Origin: Streptomyces bambusae | GTDB taxonomy: Bacteria; Actinomycetota; Actinomycetes; Streptomycetales; Streptomycetaceae | Length of the DNA: 32,589 nucleotides | Direction: 5' to 3' | Assembly (NCBI RefSeq): GCF_019400985.1 | Contig: NZ_WTFF01000039.1 | Span: 1 to 32,589, forward strand | Shown: one piece after another, positions 14,847-23,557 of the stretch | Numbering within the stretch: the stretch's first letter is position 1 | Layout of the letters: each line of letters starts with the position of its first letter | The notes under the pieces: model-generated | Told to the model about the DNA's origin: nothing | Database searches by the model: none | What the model saw: the letters and a program-made list of their open reading frames with translations, nothing else | Translations under genes and position numbers: made by a program

Positions 14847-15479
14847 TCAGACCTCGGTCGCCTCGCCGGCCGCCAGCCGGGAGTGCGGGGCGCCGCCGAG
14901 CAGGTCCAGGGAGCGGTCGTAGACGGGGCGGGCGATGTCGGTGAGCAAGACGTCGTGGATGTCGATCGCCCGGGCGGGCTTGACCTCGCGGACGTAGTCG
15001 ATCACTTCACTGATCTTGTTCCAGGGCGCGTGCACGGGCAGCATCAGGGTCTCCACCGGGGCGCCGGGCACGGTCAGCGCGTCGCCCGGGTGGAAGAGGG
15101 AACCCTCCACCAGGTAGCCCACGTTGGTGATCCGCGGCAGGTCGGGGTGGATCACGGCGTGCAGCTCGCCGTGCACCTGGACGTCGAACCCGGCGGCGGT
15201 GAAGGCGTCGCCGTCACCGACGGTGTGGACGCGGCCGGGGTAGGCGGCGGCCATCCGGTCCGCGACGCTGCGCAGGGTCCACAGCTCGGCGGCCGGGTTC
15301 GCGTCGAGGGCGGCGCGCAGCCGGCCCTCGTCGAAGTGGTCCGGGTGCTCGTGGGTGACCAGCAGGGCGTCGGCGCCGAGCCCCGCGTCCGCCTCGCTGA
15401 ACGCGCCGGGGTCGATGACGAGGACGCGTCCGTCCTTCTCCAGCTGGACACAGGAGTGGAGCCGCTTGGTGAGCTTCAT
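14847..15479 (-). CDS. MBL-fold metal-dependent hydrolase
   Basis: The 210-residue protein has the metallo-beta-lactamase metal motif THEHPDHFD (His43, His45, Asp47, His48), further ligands in HAVIHPDL and FHPGDAL, and His200-region residues near AIDIHDVL. Its size and the opening MKLTKRLHSCVQLEKDGRVLVIDPG resemble the UlaG-like branch, which acts on phosphorylated or cyclic small molecules, but the substrate cannot be named. It follows the membrane-protein gene by nine bases and continues the leftward run. Confidence 0.88.
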   Translation of the reverse strand: MKLTKRLHSCVQLEKDGRVLVIDPGAFSEADAGLGADALLVTHEHPDHFDEGRLRAALDANPAAELWTLRSVADRMAAAYPGRVHTVGDGDAFTAAGFDVQVHGELHAVIHPDLPRITNVGYLVEGSLFHPGDALTVPGAPVETLMLPVHAPWNKISEVIDYVREVKPARAIDIHDVLLTDIARPVYDRSLDLLGGAPHSRLAAGEATEV

Positions 15480-15488
15480 GATCCAAGG

Positions 15489-16079
15489 CTACGGGGTGGC
15501 CGTGGAGACCACGTAGACCTTCGGCTTGTCGGGGTCGCTGAGGTCCACCGTGATGTCCTGGGTGGGGCGCGGGTCGGCCTGGTCGTGGGTGGTGCCGTAC
15601 CAGGCGTTGCGCTGGTCCCAGCTCCAGCCTGCCGCATCGGTGTCGCGGCGGCTGATCGAGACGCCCCGGGTCAGGTCGTCGCGCCCGACGCCGTACGAGG
15701 CGAGGAAGGCGTCGAGCTCCTCCGGGGTGACCGCGAACTGCACGTAGAGCCGGCTGGTGTGCCAGTTGTTGGTCTCCAGGTACCCCACCCGCCAGGCCTT
15801 GTCCGGGATCGGCACCTCGTAGATGCTGCGCTGGACCCGGGAGGGCCAGCCGGGGCGGACGTGCGTCGCCCCGACCTTGGCGGCCTTGTCGCGCCCGCTC
15901 TCCCGGCTCTGCTGGGCGGAGACGAAGAGGTAGCCGGCCGGTACGCCGATCAGCAGCACGATGATGATCGCGGTCAGCCAGCGCCGCTTGACGACGTGGC
16001 GGCGGTCCTCGACGGGCGGGTGGCCGCCGCCCCCGTCGGGGGACGGGGCCTGGCGGGGCAGGGTGGGGGGCGGGTTCAC
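15489..16079 (-). CDS. Single-pass membrane protein of unknown function
   Basis: The 196-residue protein starts at GTG 16079, whose bases overlap the ROK-kinase stop (GTGA), indicating coupled translation. A Pro/Gly-rich cytoplasmic start leads to one transmembrane helix (about 33-53, WLTAIIIVLLIGVPAGYLFV). An external domain of about 140 residues follows, with SIYEVPIPDKAWRVGYLETNNW and FAVTPEELDAFLASYG. I recognise no family. The domain looks beta-rich and well folded, and codon use is normal. Position in a sugar-transport run does not by itself show a role. Confidence 0.82.
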   Translation of the reverse strand: MNPPPTLPRQAPSPDGGGGHPPVEDRRHVVKRRWLTAIIIVLLIGVPAGYLFVSAQQSRESGRDKAAKVGATHVRPGWPSRVQRSIYEVPIPDKAWRVGYLETNNWHTSRLYVQFAVTPEELDAFLASYGVGRDDLTRGVSISRRDTDAAGWSWDQRNAWYGTTHDQADPRPTQDITVDLSDPDKPKVYVVSTATP

Positions 16080-17236
16080 TGCTGTTCCTGGTTCTCGGTG
16101 CCGGGGGTGTCGCGCCGGCCCAGCCGAGCGTACCGCTCGTAGCGCTCGACGCGGCGCCGGTTGGCGCGGCGGAACCGCCGGGCGACGAGCCGGGCGAGGT
16201 CCGCGGCGCCGACCATACCCGCCTCGGGGCCGAGCTGGGCCTTGGTGATGCGGGCCTCGGGCCGGTAGCCGCGGCCGGTGAGGTGGCGCCGGAAGGCATC
16301 CCGGGCCGGGCCGATCAGCAGGTCGTCGGCCGCGCTGACGCCGCCGCCGATCACGAAGCACGACGGGTCGAGGGCGGCGGCGAGGTTGGCGATGCCGACG
16401 CCGAGCCACTGGCCGATGTCCTGGAGCAGCTCGACGCACATGGCGTCGCCCTCGCGGGCCAGCTCGGTGATCAGCGGCCCGGTGATGTCGGAGACCTCAC
16501 CCTTGACCCGCTCGATGATGCTGTGGGCGACCGGGGAGTCGGCGGCGGCCAGCTCCCGGGCCTCGCGGACCAGGGCGTTGCCGGAGCTGTACTGCTCCCA
16601 GCAGCCGCGGTTGCCGCAGGGGCAGCGGTGGCCTCCGGGGACGACCTGCATGTGGCCGAACTCGCCGGCCACGCCGTACTTGCCGCGCTTGACCTGGCCG
16701 CCTTCCAGGATGGCCCCGCCGATGCCGGTGCCCAGCGTGATCATGACCAGGTGGTCCTCGCCGCGGCCGGCGCCGAAGCGCCACTCGGCCCAGGCGGCGG
16801 TGTTGGCATCGTTGTCCACCATGACCGGCACCGCGAGGCGGGACTGGAGGGCGTCGCGCAGCGGCTCGTCGCGCCAGGCCAGGTGCGGGGCGAAGAGCAC
16901 CCGGGAGCGGTCGGCGTCGACCCAGCCGGCCGCGCCGATGCCCACCGCGTGCACGTCGTGCCGGTCGGAGAGGTCCAGGACCAGCTCGACGATGGTGTCC
17001 TCGACCACCTTGGGGCTCTTGGACTTGTCGGGGGTCTCGGTGCGCAGCTTCTCCAGGATGACGCCGTCCGCGTCGACCACGCCGGCCATCACCTTGGTGC
17101 CGCCGATGTCGATGCCGACGGTCGGGACGCGGGGCGCGGTCAGGTGCGAGCGGCGCTCACGGGTGCCGACGGTGCGCAGGACGGTGCCTCGCGCCGAGCC
17201 CCGGTGGGCGAGCGTGAAGTCCCGGTACGTGCTCAT
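16076..17236 (-). CDS. ROK-family sugar kinase
   Basis: The 386-residue protein is a ROK kinase, probably phosphorylating glucose or a similar sugar. It has the phosphate motif GIDIGGTK (41-48), the catalytic DNDAN (141-145, Asp143), [13 protein letters not shown] (Glu192, His195) and the ROK zinc knot [10 protein letters not shown] (Cys205, Cys207, Cys212). There is no helix-turn-helix domain, so it is a kinase and not a ROK repressor. It carries a 35-residue N-terminal extension and a very basic C-terminal tail, both unusual. Its ATG overlaps the ABC-ATPase stop (ATGA), supporting the long form and coupling kinase output to importer synthesis. Confidence 0.93.
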   Translation of the reverse strand: MSTYRDFTLAHRGSARGTVLRTVGTRERRSHLTAPRVPTVGIDIGGTKVMAGVVDADGVILEKLRTETPDKSKSPKVVEDTIVELVLDLSDRHDVHAVGIGAAGWVDADRSRVLFAPHLAWRDEPLRDALQSRLAVPVMVDNDANTAAWAEWRFGAGRGEDHLVMITLGTGIGGAILEGGQVKRGKYGVAGEFGHMQVVPGGHRCPCGNRGCWEQYSSGNALVREARELAAADSPVAHSIIERVKGEVSDITGPLITELAREGDAMCVELLQDIGQWLGVGIANLAAALDPSCFVIGGGVSAADDLLIGPARDAFRRHLTGRGYRPEARITKAQLGPEAGMVGAADLARLVARRFRRANRRRVERYERYARLGRRDTPGTENQEQQ

Positions 17237-18114
17237 GCGTCGCGTTCGTCCCTCGGAGTGCGGTCGGCCGGCCGGTGGGCCGCCTGGTCGTACGGGGTGT
17301 CTCCCGTCCCCTGGGGCGATTGTGCCACCCGCGCCAGTTCGTGGCTCAGCTCGTCGAGCTCGGAGCCGCCGGCCATCTGCCGGGTGAGCTCGTCCAGGGT
17401 GATCGAGTCACGGGTGTGGCTGCCTGCCATGACGCCCCGCTTGAGCAGTACGAACCGGTCGCCGACCAGGTGGGCGTGGTGCGGGTTGTGCGTGATGAGG
17501 ACCACGCCGAGGCCGGCGTCGCGGGCGGCCGCGACGTACTTGAGGACCACGCCGGACTGCTTGACCCCGAGGGCGGCGGTGGGCTCGTCCAGGACCAGGA
17601 CCTTGGCGCCGAAGTACACCGCCCGGGCGATGGCCACGCACTGGCGCTCGCCGCCGGAGAGGGTGCCGATGGGCTGGTCGACGTCGCGCAGGTCGATGCC
17701 CATGCGCAACAGCTCGGCGCGGGTGGTCTCGCGCATGAGGCCGACGTCGAGGCGGCGGAAGGGGCCGCGGCCGCGGGTGGGCTCGGAGCCGAGGAAGAAG
17801 TTCCGCCAGACCGGCATGAGCGGGACCACCGCGAGGTCCTGGTAGACGGTGGCGATGCCGCGGTCCAGGGCGGCGCGCGGGTTGGCGAGGACGGTCTCCT
17901 CCCCCTCGATCTCGAAGCTGCCGGCGTCGTGCCGGTGCAGCCCCGAGATGATCTTGATGAGGGTGGACTTGCCCGCGCCGTTGTCGCCGAGCACACAGGT
18001 GATCTCGCCGGCCGCGACCTCCAGGGAGACCCCTTCCAGGGCCCGGATGTTGCCGTAGTACTTGCTGACGCCGGTCAGCTTCACCAGGGTCGTGCGCGTG
18101 TTCGCCGGGGTCAT
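17233..18114 (-). CDS. Sugar ABC transporter ATP-binding protein (single domain)
   Basis: The 293-residue protein carries one nucleotide-binding domain: Walker [11 protein letters not shown]-loop in [11 protein letters not shown], signature LSGGERQ, Walker [12 protein letters not shown] and H-loop ITHN. Ribose-type importers often have a fused double ATPase of about 500 residues; this one is a single half, as in FrcA-like systems, so it should act as a homodimer. A C-terminal tail of about 50 residues is polar and probably disordered. The ATG at 18114 overlaps the permease stop (ATGA). Confidence 0.93.
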   Translation of the reverse strand: MTPANTRTTLVKLTGVSKYYGNIRALEGVSLEVAAGEITCVLGDNGAGKSTLIKIISGLHRHDAGSFEIEGEETVLANPRAALDRGIATVYQDLAVVPLMPVWRNFFLGSEPTRGRGPFRRLDVGLMRETTRAELLRMGIDLRDVDQPIGTLSGGERQCVAIARAVYFGAKVLVLDEPTAALGVKQSGVVLKYVAAARDAGLGVVLITHNPHHAHLVGDRFVLLKRGVMAGSHTRDSITLDELTRQMAGGSELDELSHELARVAQSPQGTGDTPYDQAAHRPADRTPRDERDA

Positions 18115-19148
18115 GCGCGTGCCTCCGCCCGCTTGCGCACCCATGCGTTGAGCAGGGTGGCCAGAAGGAGCATCGCGCCGAGGAAGAACTTGAACCAGTC
18201 GGGGTTCCACTGGGCGTACACGATGCCGTTGCTGGTCATGCCGAAGATGAAGGCGCCCACGGCCGCGCCGACGGCGGAGCCGTAGCCGCCGGTCATCAGG
18301 CAGCCGCCGATGACGGCCGCGATGATGTAGAGGAACTCGTTGCCGACGCCCTCGCCGGACTGCACGACGTCGTACGAGAAGAGGATGTGCTGGCCGGAGA
18401 TCCAGGCGCACAGCGCGACGCCCATGTAGAGGCCGATCCGGGTCTTGACGACGGGGACGCCGACCGCGCGGGCCGCGTCCGCGCCGCCGCCGACCGCGAA
18501 GATCCAGTTCCCGGCGCGGGTGCGCAGCAGGATCCAGGTGGCCAGGGCGACCAGCGCCAGCCACCACAGGATGGTGACCTTCAGGGTGACCCCGCCGATG
18601 TCCCACTGGGAGGCGAAGAGCGCCTTGGCGGAGGGGAAGCCCTCCATGTCGCCGATGGCCTGGGTGGACACCCCGCCGCTGATCAGCTTGGTGAAGCCGA
18701 GGTTCAGGCCGGTCAGCATGAGGAAGGTGCCGAGCGTGATGATGAAGCTCGGCAGCTCGGTACGGACCAGCATGAAACCGTTGAAGAGGCCGATGGCCAG
18801 GGTGACCAGCAGCGAGACGGCGACGCCGGCCCACACGTTCGCGGTGAGCTGGTAGCTGAACATCGACGTGACCAGTGCCGAGGTGGTGACCATCACGCCG
18901 GCGGACAGGTCGAACTCCCCGCCGATCATCAGGAGCGCGACCGGCACGGCCATGATCCCGATGGTGGAGGCGGAGTACAGGATCGTGCTCAGGCTCGCGG
19001 CCCGCAGGAAGCTGTCGGCGGCGAAGGAGAAGAAGACGAAGACGGCCGCGGCGCCGGCCACGGCCCCGAGCTCGGGGCGGCCGAGCAGGCGCCGCGCGAG
19101 CGAGGCCGGCGCCAGGCGTTCGTCGGCCGGCAGGGAGGCCCCGCTCAT
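18111..19148 (-). CDS. Sugar ABC transporter permease (RbsC-like)
   Basis: The 345-residue polytopic protein fits the carbohydrate-uptake family 2 permeases (BPD_transp_2). Seen: [21 protein letters not shown], the hallmark cytoplasmic segment; [22 protein letters not shown]; and [18 protein letters not shown], a coupling loop. About nine or ten hydrophobic helices are present. As only one permease gene is present, it should form a homodimer. The ATG at 19148 overlaps the stop of the binding-protein gene (ATGA), continuing the chain of coupled genes. Confidence 0.93.
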   Translation of the reverse strand: MSGASLPADERLAPASLARRLLGRPELGAVAGAAAVFVFFSFAADSFLRAASLSTILYSASTIGIMAVPVALLMIGGEFDLSAGVMVTTSALVTSMFSYQLTANVWAGVAVSLLVTLAIGLFNGFMLVRTELPSFIITLGTFLMLTGLNLGFTKLISGGVSTQAIGDMEGFPSAKALFASQWDIGGVTLKVTILWWLALVALATWILLRTRAGNWIFAVGGGADAARAVGVPVVKTRIGLYMGVALCAWISGQHILFSYDVVQSGEGVGNEFLYIIAAVIGGCLMTGGYGSAVGAAVGAFIFGMTSNGIVYAQWNPDWFKFFLGAMLLLATLLNAWVRKRAEARA

Positions 19149-20167
19149 CGGGTCACCCGCTTGATGTAGTCCGCCAGTGCGTCGGCGTCGTCCTTGGTGA
19201 CGATCTGCGGGCCGGTGAGCACGGGGCGGCCGCCGCCGAGGGTGTTGGCGTTGTAGCGGTAGAGCCACAGCAGGTCCACGGCCTCGTAGCCCTGGAGGTA
19301 GGGCTGCTGGTCGACGGCGAAGCCGAGCTGGTCGGACTTCAGGCCCTGGAGGACGGCCGGGTTCAGGTCGAAGGTGTCGATCTCCGCCTTGCTGCCGGCC
19401 GTGTCCTTGGCCTTGGCCGCGGTGGCGGCGAACGGGGCGCCGAGGGTGAGGACGGCGTCCACGGCCGGGTCGGCCTGGAGCTTGGCCTGGATCGCGGCCT
19501 GCACCGAGGGCATGTTGGTGCCCTCGACGTAGAGGTTCTCCAGGGTGCCGCCGAAGGTCTTCTTCGCGCCGGCGCAGCGCTGCTCGTGGCCCACGTTGCC
19601 GGACTCGTGCAGGACACAGACGGCCTTGGTGCGGCCGCGCCGGGTCAGCTCGGTGCCGACGGCCTCGCCCGCGATCTCCTCGTCCTGTCCGATGTGGGTG
19701 AGGGCGCCGTACGCCTTCGACCGGTCCGCGCCGGAGTTCACGGTGACCACCGGGATGCCGGCCTTGACGGCCTTGCCGACCACGTCCTTGAGGGCCTCGG
19801 GCTTGGCGAGGCTGACGATGATGCCGTCGACCCGCTGGTCGATGGCGTTCTGGACGAGCTGCGCCTGGGCCTGTCCCTGGTCGTCGTGGGAGTAGACGAA
19901 GTTGATGTTGTCCTTCGCCGCGGCCTCCTGGGCACCCTTCTGGACGATGTCCCAGAAGGTGTCCCCGTCGCCGGCGTGCGTGACCATCGCGAAGGTCCAG
20001 CGCGGGGTGGACACGGCCGGGCGGCCCGCGGCCGCGGCCTTCGCCCGCTCGTCGGCGGCCCGCTTGCCGCCGGTACTGCTGCACCCCGCGAGGGAGGCGG
20101 CCAGCGCCGCCGCGAGCACGGCGCCCACGCAGCGCGCTCCTGTCCGAACCCGAGGTCGCCTAGACAC
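19145..20167 (-). CDS. Sugar-binding lipoprotein of the ABC importer
   Basis: The protein is about 340 residues, with a twin-arginine-rich n-region ([11 protein letters not shown]), hydrophobic core and lipobox SLAGC, so it is a lipid-anchored periplasmic-binding-protein type 1 receptor. The fold is shown by [20 protein letters not shown], then [32 protein letters not shown] and [11 protein letters not shown] chose GTG 20167, which gives a normal-length signal; GTG 20200 would add 11 residues and neither has a strong ribosome site. It is the first gene of the leftward run. Substrate is likely a pentose, hexose or cyclitol. A dyad upstream suggests a dedicated repressor not seen in the window. 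Confidence 0.88.
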   Translation of the reverse strand: MSRRPRVRTGARCVGAVLAAALAASLAGCSSTGGKRAADERAKAAAAGRPAVSTPRWTFAMVTHAGDGDTFWDIVQKGAQEAAAKDNINFVYSHDDQGQAQAQLVQNAIDQRVDGIIVSLAKPEALKDVVGKAVKAGIPVVTVNSGADRSKAYGALTHIGQDEEIAGEAVGTELTRRGRTKAVCVLHESGNVGHEQRCAGAKKTFGGTLENLYVEGTNMPSVQAAIQAKLQADPAVDAVLTLGAPFAATAAKAKDTAGSKAEIDTFDLNPAVLQGLKSDQLGFAVDQQPYLQGYEAVDLLWLYRYNANTLGGGRPVLTGPQIVTKDDADALADYIKRVTR

Positions 20168-20210
20168 GTCGGTGTGCCATCCCTTCGCTTCGCTGGTCAC
20201 TCGTCGTCAC

Positions 20211-20229
20211 AACCTGGTCATTTCAGGTT
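20211..20229. promoter_or_regulatory. Inverted repeat upstream of the sugar ABC operon
   Basis: AACCTGgtcatttCAGGTT is a perfect 6-7-6 dyad about 45-60 bases before the binding-protein start. It is a good candidate operator for a sugar-responsive repressor (LacI, ROK or DeoR type). No such regulator gene is adjacent. A second dyad, GACCCgtacgGGGTC, lies at 20379-20393 near the divergent dehydrogenase start. Confidence 0.5.
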
Positions 20230-20290
20230 TCAGCCGCCCAGTATCCGCCACAGTGGACCTTGGAGGGTCATCGGGGCACAGCCGGGCATC

Positions 20291-20376
20291 GTCGGGCAGA
20301 TGGGCGGTCGGGCAGATGCGCGGTCGAACAGATCGGCAGTCGGCAGTCGGCAGATCGGCAGTCGGCAGATTGACAG
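20291..20376. repeat. Degenerate 16-bp tandem repeat in the ABC/dehydrogenase intergenic region
   Basis: Six units each begin with GTCG, at 20291, 20307, 20323, 20339, 20346 and 20361. The first two are 16-mers differing at one base (GTCGGGCAGATGsGCG). Later units shift to GTCGGCAGATCGGCA and a truncated 7-mer. The array fills much of the gap between the two divergent genes. It may be slippage-prone filler or clustered protein-binding sites. Confidence 0.7.
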
Positions 20377-20404
20377 GGGACCCGTACGGGGTCAGGTTGA
20401 GTGC

Positions 20405-21439
20405 ATGCGCATCGGGATCGTCGGAACCGGCCGGATCGGCTCGTTCCACGCCGCGGCGCTCAGCCGCCAGCCGCAGGCGGGGTCGCTGGTGCTCGCCGAC
20501 GCCGACCCGGCCCGGGCGGCGCGGCTCGCCGACCGGCTGGGGGCCACGGCGGCGCCGACGGTGGACCAGGTCTTCACCTGGGGCGTGGACGCGGTGGTGG
20601 TCGCCTGCTCGACCAGCGGCCACGCGGAGCTGGTGGTACGGGCGGTACGGGCGGGGCTGCCGGTGTTCTGCGAGAAGCCCGTGGCACCGGACCTGGCCGG
20701 AACCCTGACGGTGGTGCGCGAGGTCGCGGCGCTGGGCGGGGTGCTCCAGGTGGGCTTCATGCGGCGCTTCGACGCGGGCTACCGCACCGCCCGGGAGCTG
20801 GTGCGCTCCGGGATGCTGGGCCGGCTGCACACCGTCCGCACGATGACCGCGGACCCCGCGCCGCCCCCGCCCGGATACCTGCCCACGTCGGGCGGGCTGT
20901 TCCGGGACTGCCTGGTGCACGACTTCGACATGGTCCGCTGGGTGACCGGCCAGGAGGCCGTACGGGTGTACGCGGCCGGCTCGGACGCCGGACCGGCGAT
21001 GTTCCGGGAGGCCGGGGACGTGGACACGGCGGCGGCGGTGCTGACGCTGGCCGACGGGGCGCTGGTGACCTGCACCGGGACCCGCTGCAACGGCGCGGGC
21101 TACGACGTCCGCATGGAGCTGGCCGGCGAGCTGGACCAGATCTCCGCCGGGCTGGACGACCGTACGCCGATCGCCTCGACCGAACCGCACGGGCCGCCGC
21201 CCGCGAGCAAGCCGTGGACCGGCTTCCTGGAGCGGTTCGGCCCCGCGTACGAGGCCGAGCTGGCGGCGTTCGTGCAGCTGGTGCGCGGGGAGGGCGAGAA
21301 CCCCTGCGACGGCCGTGAGGCCCTGGCGGCCCTGCGGATCGCGGAGGCCTGCGAGATCTCGCGGCGGGAGCGCCGGGAGGTCGCGCTGGACGAGGTCCCG
21401 GGCGGGCCGACGGCCCCGGCGGTGCCGGCCGGGGCGTGA
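20405..21439 (+). CDS. Gfo/Idh/MocA oxidoreductase, inositol 2-dehydrogenase-like
   Basis: The 344-residue NAD(P)-dependent dehydrogenase starts at ATG 20405 with the Rossmann motif GIVGTGRIGSFHA. It has VDAVVVACSTSGHAELV, the EKP motif in FCEKPVAPDL, and the catalytic region SGGLFRDCLVHDFDMVRW. In the last, Asp and His match the IolG-type proton relay and FDMVRW is typical of inositol dehydrogenases. So myo-inositol or a related polyol is a reasonable but unproven substrate. The frame is open far upstream, but that part is shadow. Divergent from the ABC importer and probably oxidising its cargo. Confidence 0.88.
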   Translation: MRIGIVGTGRIGSFHAAALSRQPQAGSLVLADADPARAARLADRLGATAAPTVDQVFTWGVDAVVVACSTSGHAELVVRAVRAGLPVFCEKPVAPDLAGTLTVVREVAALGGVLQVGFMRRFDAGYRTARELVRSGMLGRLHTVRTMTADPAPPPPGYLPTSGGLFRDCLVHDFDMVRWVTGQEAVRVYAAGSDAGPAMFREAGDVDTAAAVLTLADGALVTCTGTRCNGAGYDVRMELAGELDQISAGLDDRTPIASTEPHGPPPASKPWTGFLERFGPAYEAELAAFVQLVRGEGENPCDGREALAALRIAEACEISRRERREVALDEVPGGPTAPAVPAGA

Positions 21440-21450
21440 GGCTGGTCCGC

Positions 21451-22635
21451 TCACCAGCGGACCGGCAGCTGCTTCACGCCGCGGATGAGGGTGCCGACGA
21501 TCCACTCGGGCGGGGCGGCCTGCGGGTCCCGGGCGAGCGCGGGGAATCGTTCCAGCAGGGAGCGGAGCGCGATCCGGCCCTCCAGCCGGGCCAGTGGCGC
21601 GCCCAGGCAGAAGTGGATGCCGTGGCCGAAGGCGAGGTGGCCCTGCGGGGCGCGCCGGATGTCGAAGGTGTCCGGCTCGGGGAAGCGGCCCGGGTCGCGG
21701 TCCGCCCCGGCCAGCGAGACCAGGAGGGCGTCCCCGGCCGGGATGCGCACCCCGCCGATGACGGTCTCCTGGGCGGCGTAGCGGAAGGTGGTGTTCTCGA
21801 CCGGGCCGTCGTAGCGGAGCATCTCCTCGACCGCGCCGTCGAGCAGGCCCCAGTCGGCGCGCAGGGCCGCGAGCTGGTCGGGGTGGTCGAACAGGGCCCG
21901 TACGCCGTTGGCGATGAGGTTGACCGTGGTCTCGTGGCCCGCGACGAGCAGCAGGAAGGCCATGCCGACCAGTTCCTCGTCGCTGAGCCGGTCGCCGTCC
22001 TCGTCCCTGGTGCGGATGAGCGCGCTCATCAGGTCCTCACCGGGGCGGTCGCGCTTGTCGTCGATCAGCTGCCCCAGGTACGCGGCCATCTCCGCGAGCG
22101 CCCACGAGGAGGAGGCCATGCTGGAGGGCGCCACGATCTCGTTGGACCAGCGGCGGAAGGGCTCCCGGTCGAGGTCGGGCACGCCCAGCAGTTCGCAGAT
22201 CACGGTCATGGGCAGCGGGAAGGCCAGGGTGGCGATCAGGTCCGCCCCGCGCGCGCCGTCGGCCTCCATCGCGTCAAGCAGCTCGTCGGTGATCTGCTGC
22301 ACGCGGGGGCGCAGGGCCTCGACGCGCCGGCCGGTGAACTCGCGGGCGACGAGCCGGCGCAGCCGGGTGTGCCGGGGCGGGTCGGACTCCAGCATGTGGT
22401 TGTTGACGGCGCTGGCGGTCACGTCGAGGAAGTAGCCGGATTTCTGCCAGTCCTTGGACAGCGCGGGATCGGTCAGCGCCTGCCGGGCGACCTCGTGACC
22501 GACGACGAGCCACACCTCGGAGCCGTCCTCCAGGGTGATGCGGTGGACGGGGCCGGCCTCGCGCAACTGCGCGTAGTGCGGATAGGGATTCTCCGTGAAG
22601 TCCTCTGCGTACCCGCTGATGTCCATGGTCGGCAT
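21451..22635 (-). CDS. Cytochrome P450, CYP107-like
   Basis: This 394-residue P450 has ENPYPHYAQLREAGPVHRI at the start, the C-helix ESDPPRHTRLRRLV, I-helix VAGHETT (231-237), ExxR Glu271-Arg274 in EEMLRYDGP and the heme loop FGHGIHFCLGAPLAR with Cys343. The pattern is that of the CYP107 family, which hydroxylates macrolides, fatty acids and other natural products. ATG 22635 is chosen (GGAGG about eleven bases upstream); ATG 22626 is in frame. No ferredoxin gene lies beside it. It ends 11 bases from the convergent dehydrogenase gene. Confidence 0.93.
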   Translation of the reverse strand: MPTMDISGYAEDFTENPYPHYAQLREAGPVHRITLEDGSEVWLVVGHEVARQALTDPALSKDWQKSGYFLDVTASAVNNHMLESDPPRHTRLRRLVAREFTGRRVEALRPRVQQITDELLDAMEADGARGADLIATLAFPLPMTVICELLGVPDLDREPFRRWSNEIVAPSSMASSSWALAEMAAYLGQLIDDKRDRPGEDLMSALIRTRDEDGDRLSDEELVGMAFLLLVAGHETTVNLIANGVRALFDHPDQLAALRADWGLLDGAVEEMLRYDGPVENTTFRYAAQETVIGGVRIPAGDALLVSLAGADRDPGRFPEPDTFDIRRAPQGHLAFGHGIHFCLGAPLARLEGRIALRSLLERFPALARDPQAAPPEWIVGTLIRGVKQLPVRW

Positions 22636-22749
22636 CGCTCCCGCCCCTCCCCCGTCGTTTGCCCCAGGGTAGGTCGGCGTTCGACGGGGAGGGTCGGAAT
22701 CCGGACAGGCGTTCAGTCCGGCGGCGGGGCGCGGTCCGGGGAGAAGGCC

Positions 22750-23358
22750 TCAGTCCAGGGACGGGGTCCGGTCCAGGGACGAGGCGGACGGGACGACGAT
22801 TCCGTACAGGTCCTCGACGGTCGCGAGCGCGCCGTGGTGGACCTGCTCGGCCGGCACCTCGGCGACGGCCGTCCGCAGCGCCCGGGTGGCACAGGCGTCG
22901 GCGACGACGGTGGGCCGGTTGCCGCGCAGGAACGCGCCGGCCGCCGTGAACGCCACGCACATGTGGGTCATGAACCCGGCGACGACCACGTCCTCGTGCC
23001 CGGCGGCGTCGAGGTGATCGCCCAGGTCGGTGCCGACGAACGCGTCGGGGACCCGCTTGACGACGACGGGCTCGCCCTCGACGGGCGCCACCCGGGGGTG
23101 GATCCGGCCGATGTCGGCCCGGATGTCGTACGGCGTGCCCTCGCCGCCGTCGTTGACGACGTGGACCACCTTCGCGCCCGCGGCCCGGGCCCGGGCCAGC
23201 AGGTCCGCGGCGGAGTCGAGGGCGGAACGCCAGCCCTCCAGCTCCATCACGCCACGGGTGTAGGTGTTCTGATAGTCGATCAGCACGAGCGTGGCGGCGG
23301 CCAGCGAGGCCGGAGTCCGGTCGAGGCCGTTGAGTTCACGCAGGGTGGTCGTGGGCAT
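22750..23358 (-). CDS. Isochorismatase-family cysteine hydrolase
   Basis: The 202-residue protein has the family triad: Asp28 (VLIDYQNTY), Lys101 (VVVKRVPDAF) and Cys134 (FMTHMCVAFTA, with the usual cis-peptide region before it). Members hydrolyse amides such as nicotinamide, N-carbamoyl compounds or peroxyureidoacrylate; the substrate here is unknown. ATG 23358 is preceded by AAAGGTG at good spacing, so upstream in-frame starts are rejected. It is divergent from a GlxA-type regulator; such pairs are common and suggest the regulator controls this hydrolase. Confidence 0.9.
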   Translation of the reverse strand: MPTTTLRELNGLDRTPASLAAATLVLIDYQNTYTRGVMELEGWRSALDSAADLLARARAAGAKVVHVVNDGGEGTPYDIRADIGRIHPRVAPVEGEPVVVKRVPDAFVGTDLGDHLDAAGHEDVVVAGFMTHMCVAFTAAGAFLRGNRPTVVADACATRALRTAVAEVPAEQVHHGALATVEDLYGIVVPSASSLDRTPSLD

Positions 23359-23469
23359 GGCTGCACCTTTGCTGCACAGGGGGAGTCGGATGGTCGGGGC
23401 CGTCACGCGGCGGCCGCTCCTCCACGCTAAGGACCCGGCCCCCATGGCGGCAATGTCATGTAACTTGCA

Positions 23470-23495
23470 GATACGGACATCCGATACGGGCATCC
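23470..23495. promoter_or_regulatory. Tandem 13-bp direct repeat between cysteine hydrolase and AraC regulator
   Basis: GATACGGACATCC at 23470-23482 is followed directly by GATACGGGCATCC at 23483-23495, one mismatch. Direct repeats are the typical operator form for AraC-family proteins. The repeat lies in the shared promoter region, about 63 bases before the regulator start and 112 bases from the hydrolase start. Confidence 0.55.
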
Positions 23496-23557
23496 GCCGG
23501 ACCGAGGACCGGGCCAGGGACGGCCGGTGCTGTCACCTACGAACGAAAGGCCCCGCC

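Noticed and set aside
16076..17236. ROK-family transcriptional repressor
   Set aside because: The protein has kinase residues and the zinc knot but no helix-turn-helix domain at its N-terminus.
20291..20376. CRISPR array
   Set aside because: The units are 7-16 bases, contiguous and without spacers, and no cas genes are present.
19586..20404. Upstream extension of the inositol-dehydrogenase-like gene
   Set aside because: It runs opposite the binding-protein gene and through the repeat array; the Rossmann start at 20405 is the natural N-terminus.
21436..23430. A 664-codon plus-strand frame opposite the CYP107-like P450 and cysteine hydrolase
   Set aside because: Antisense shadow; both minus-strand genes have complete active sites.
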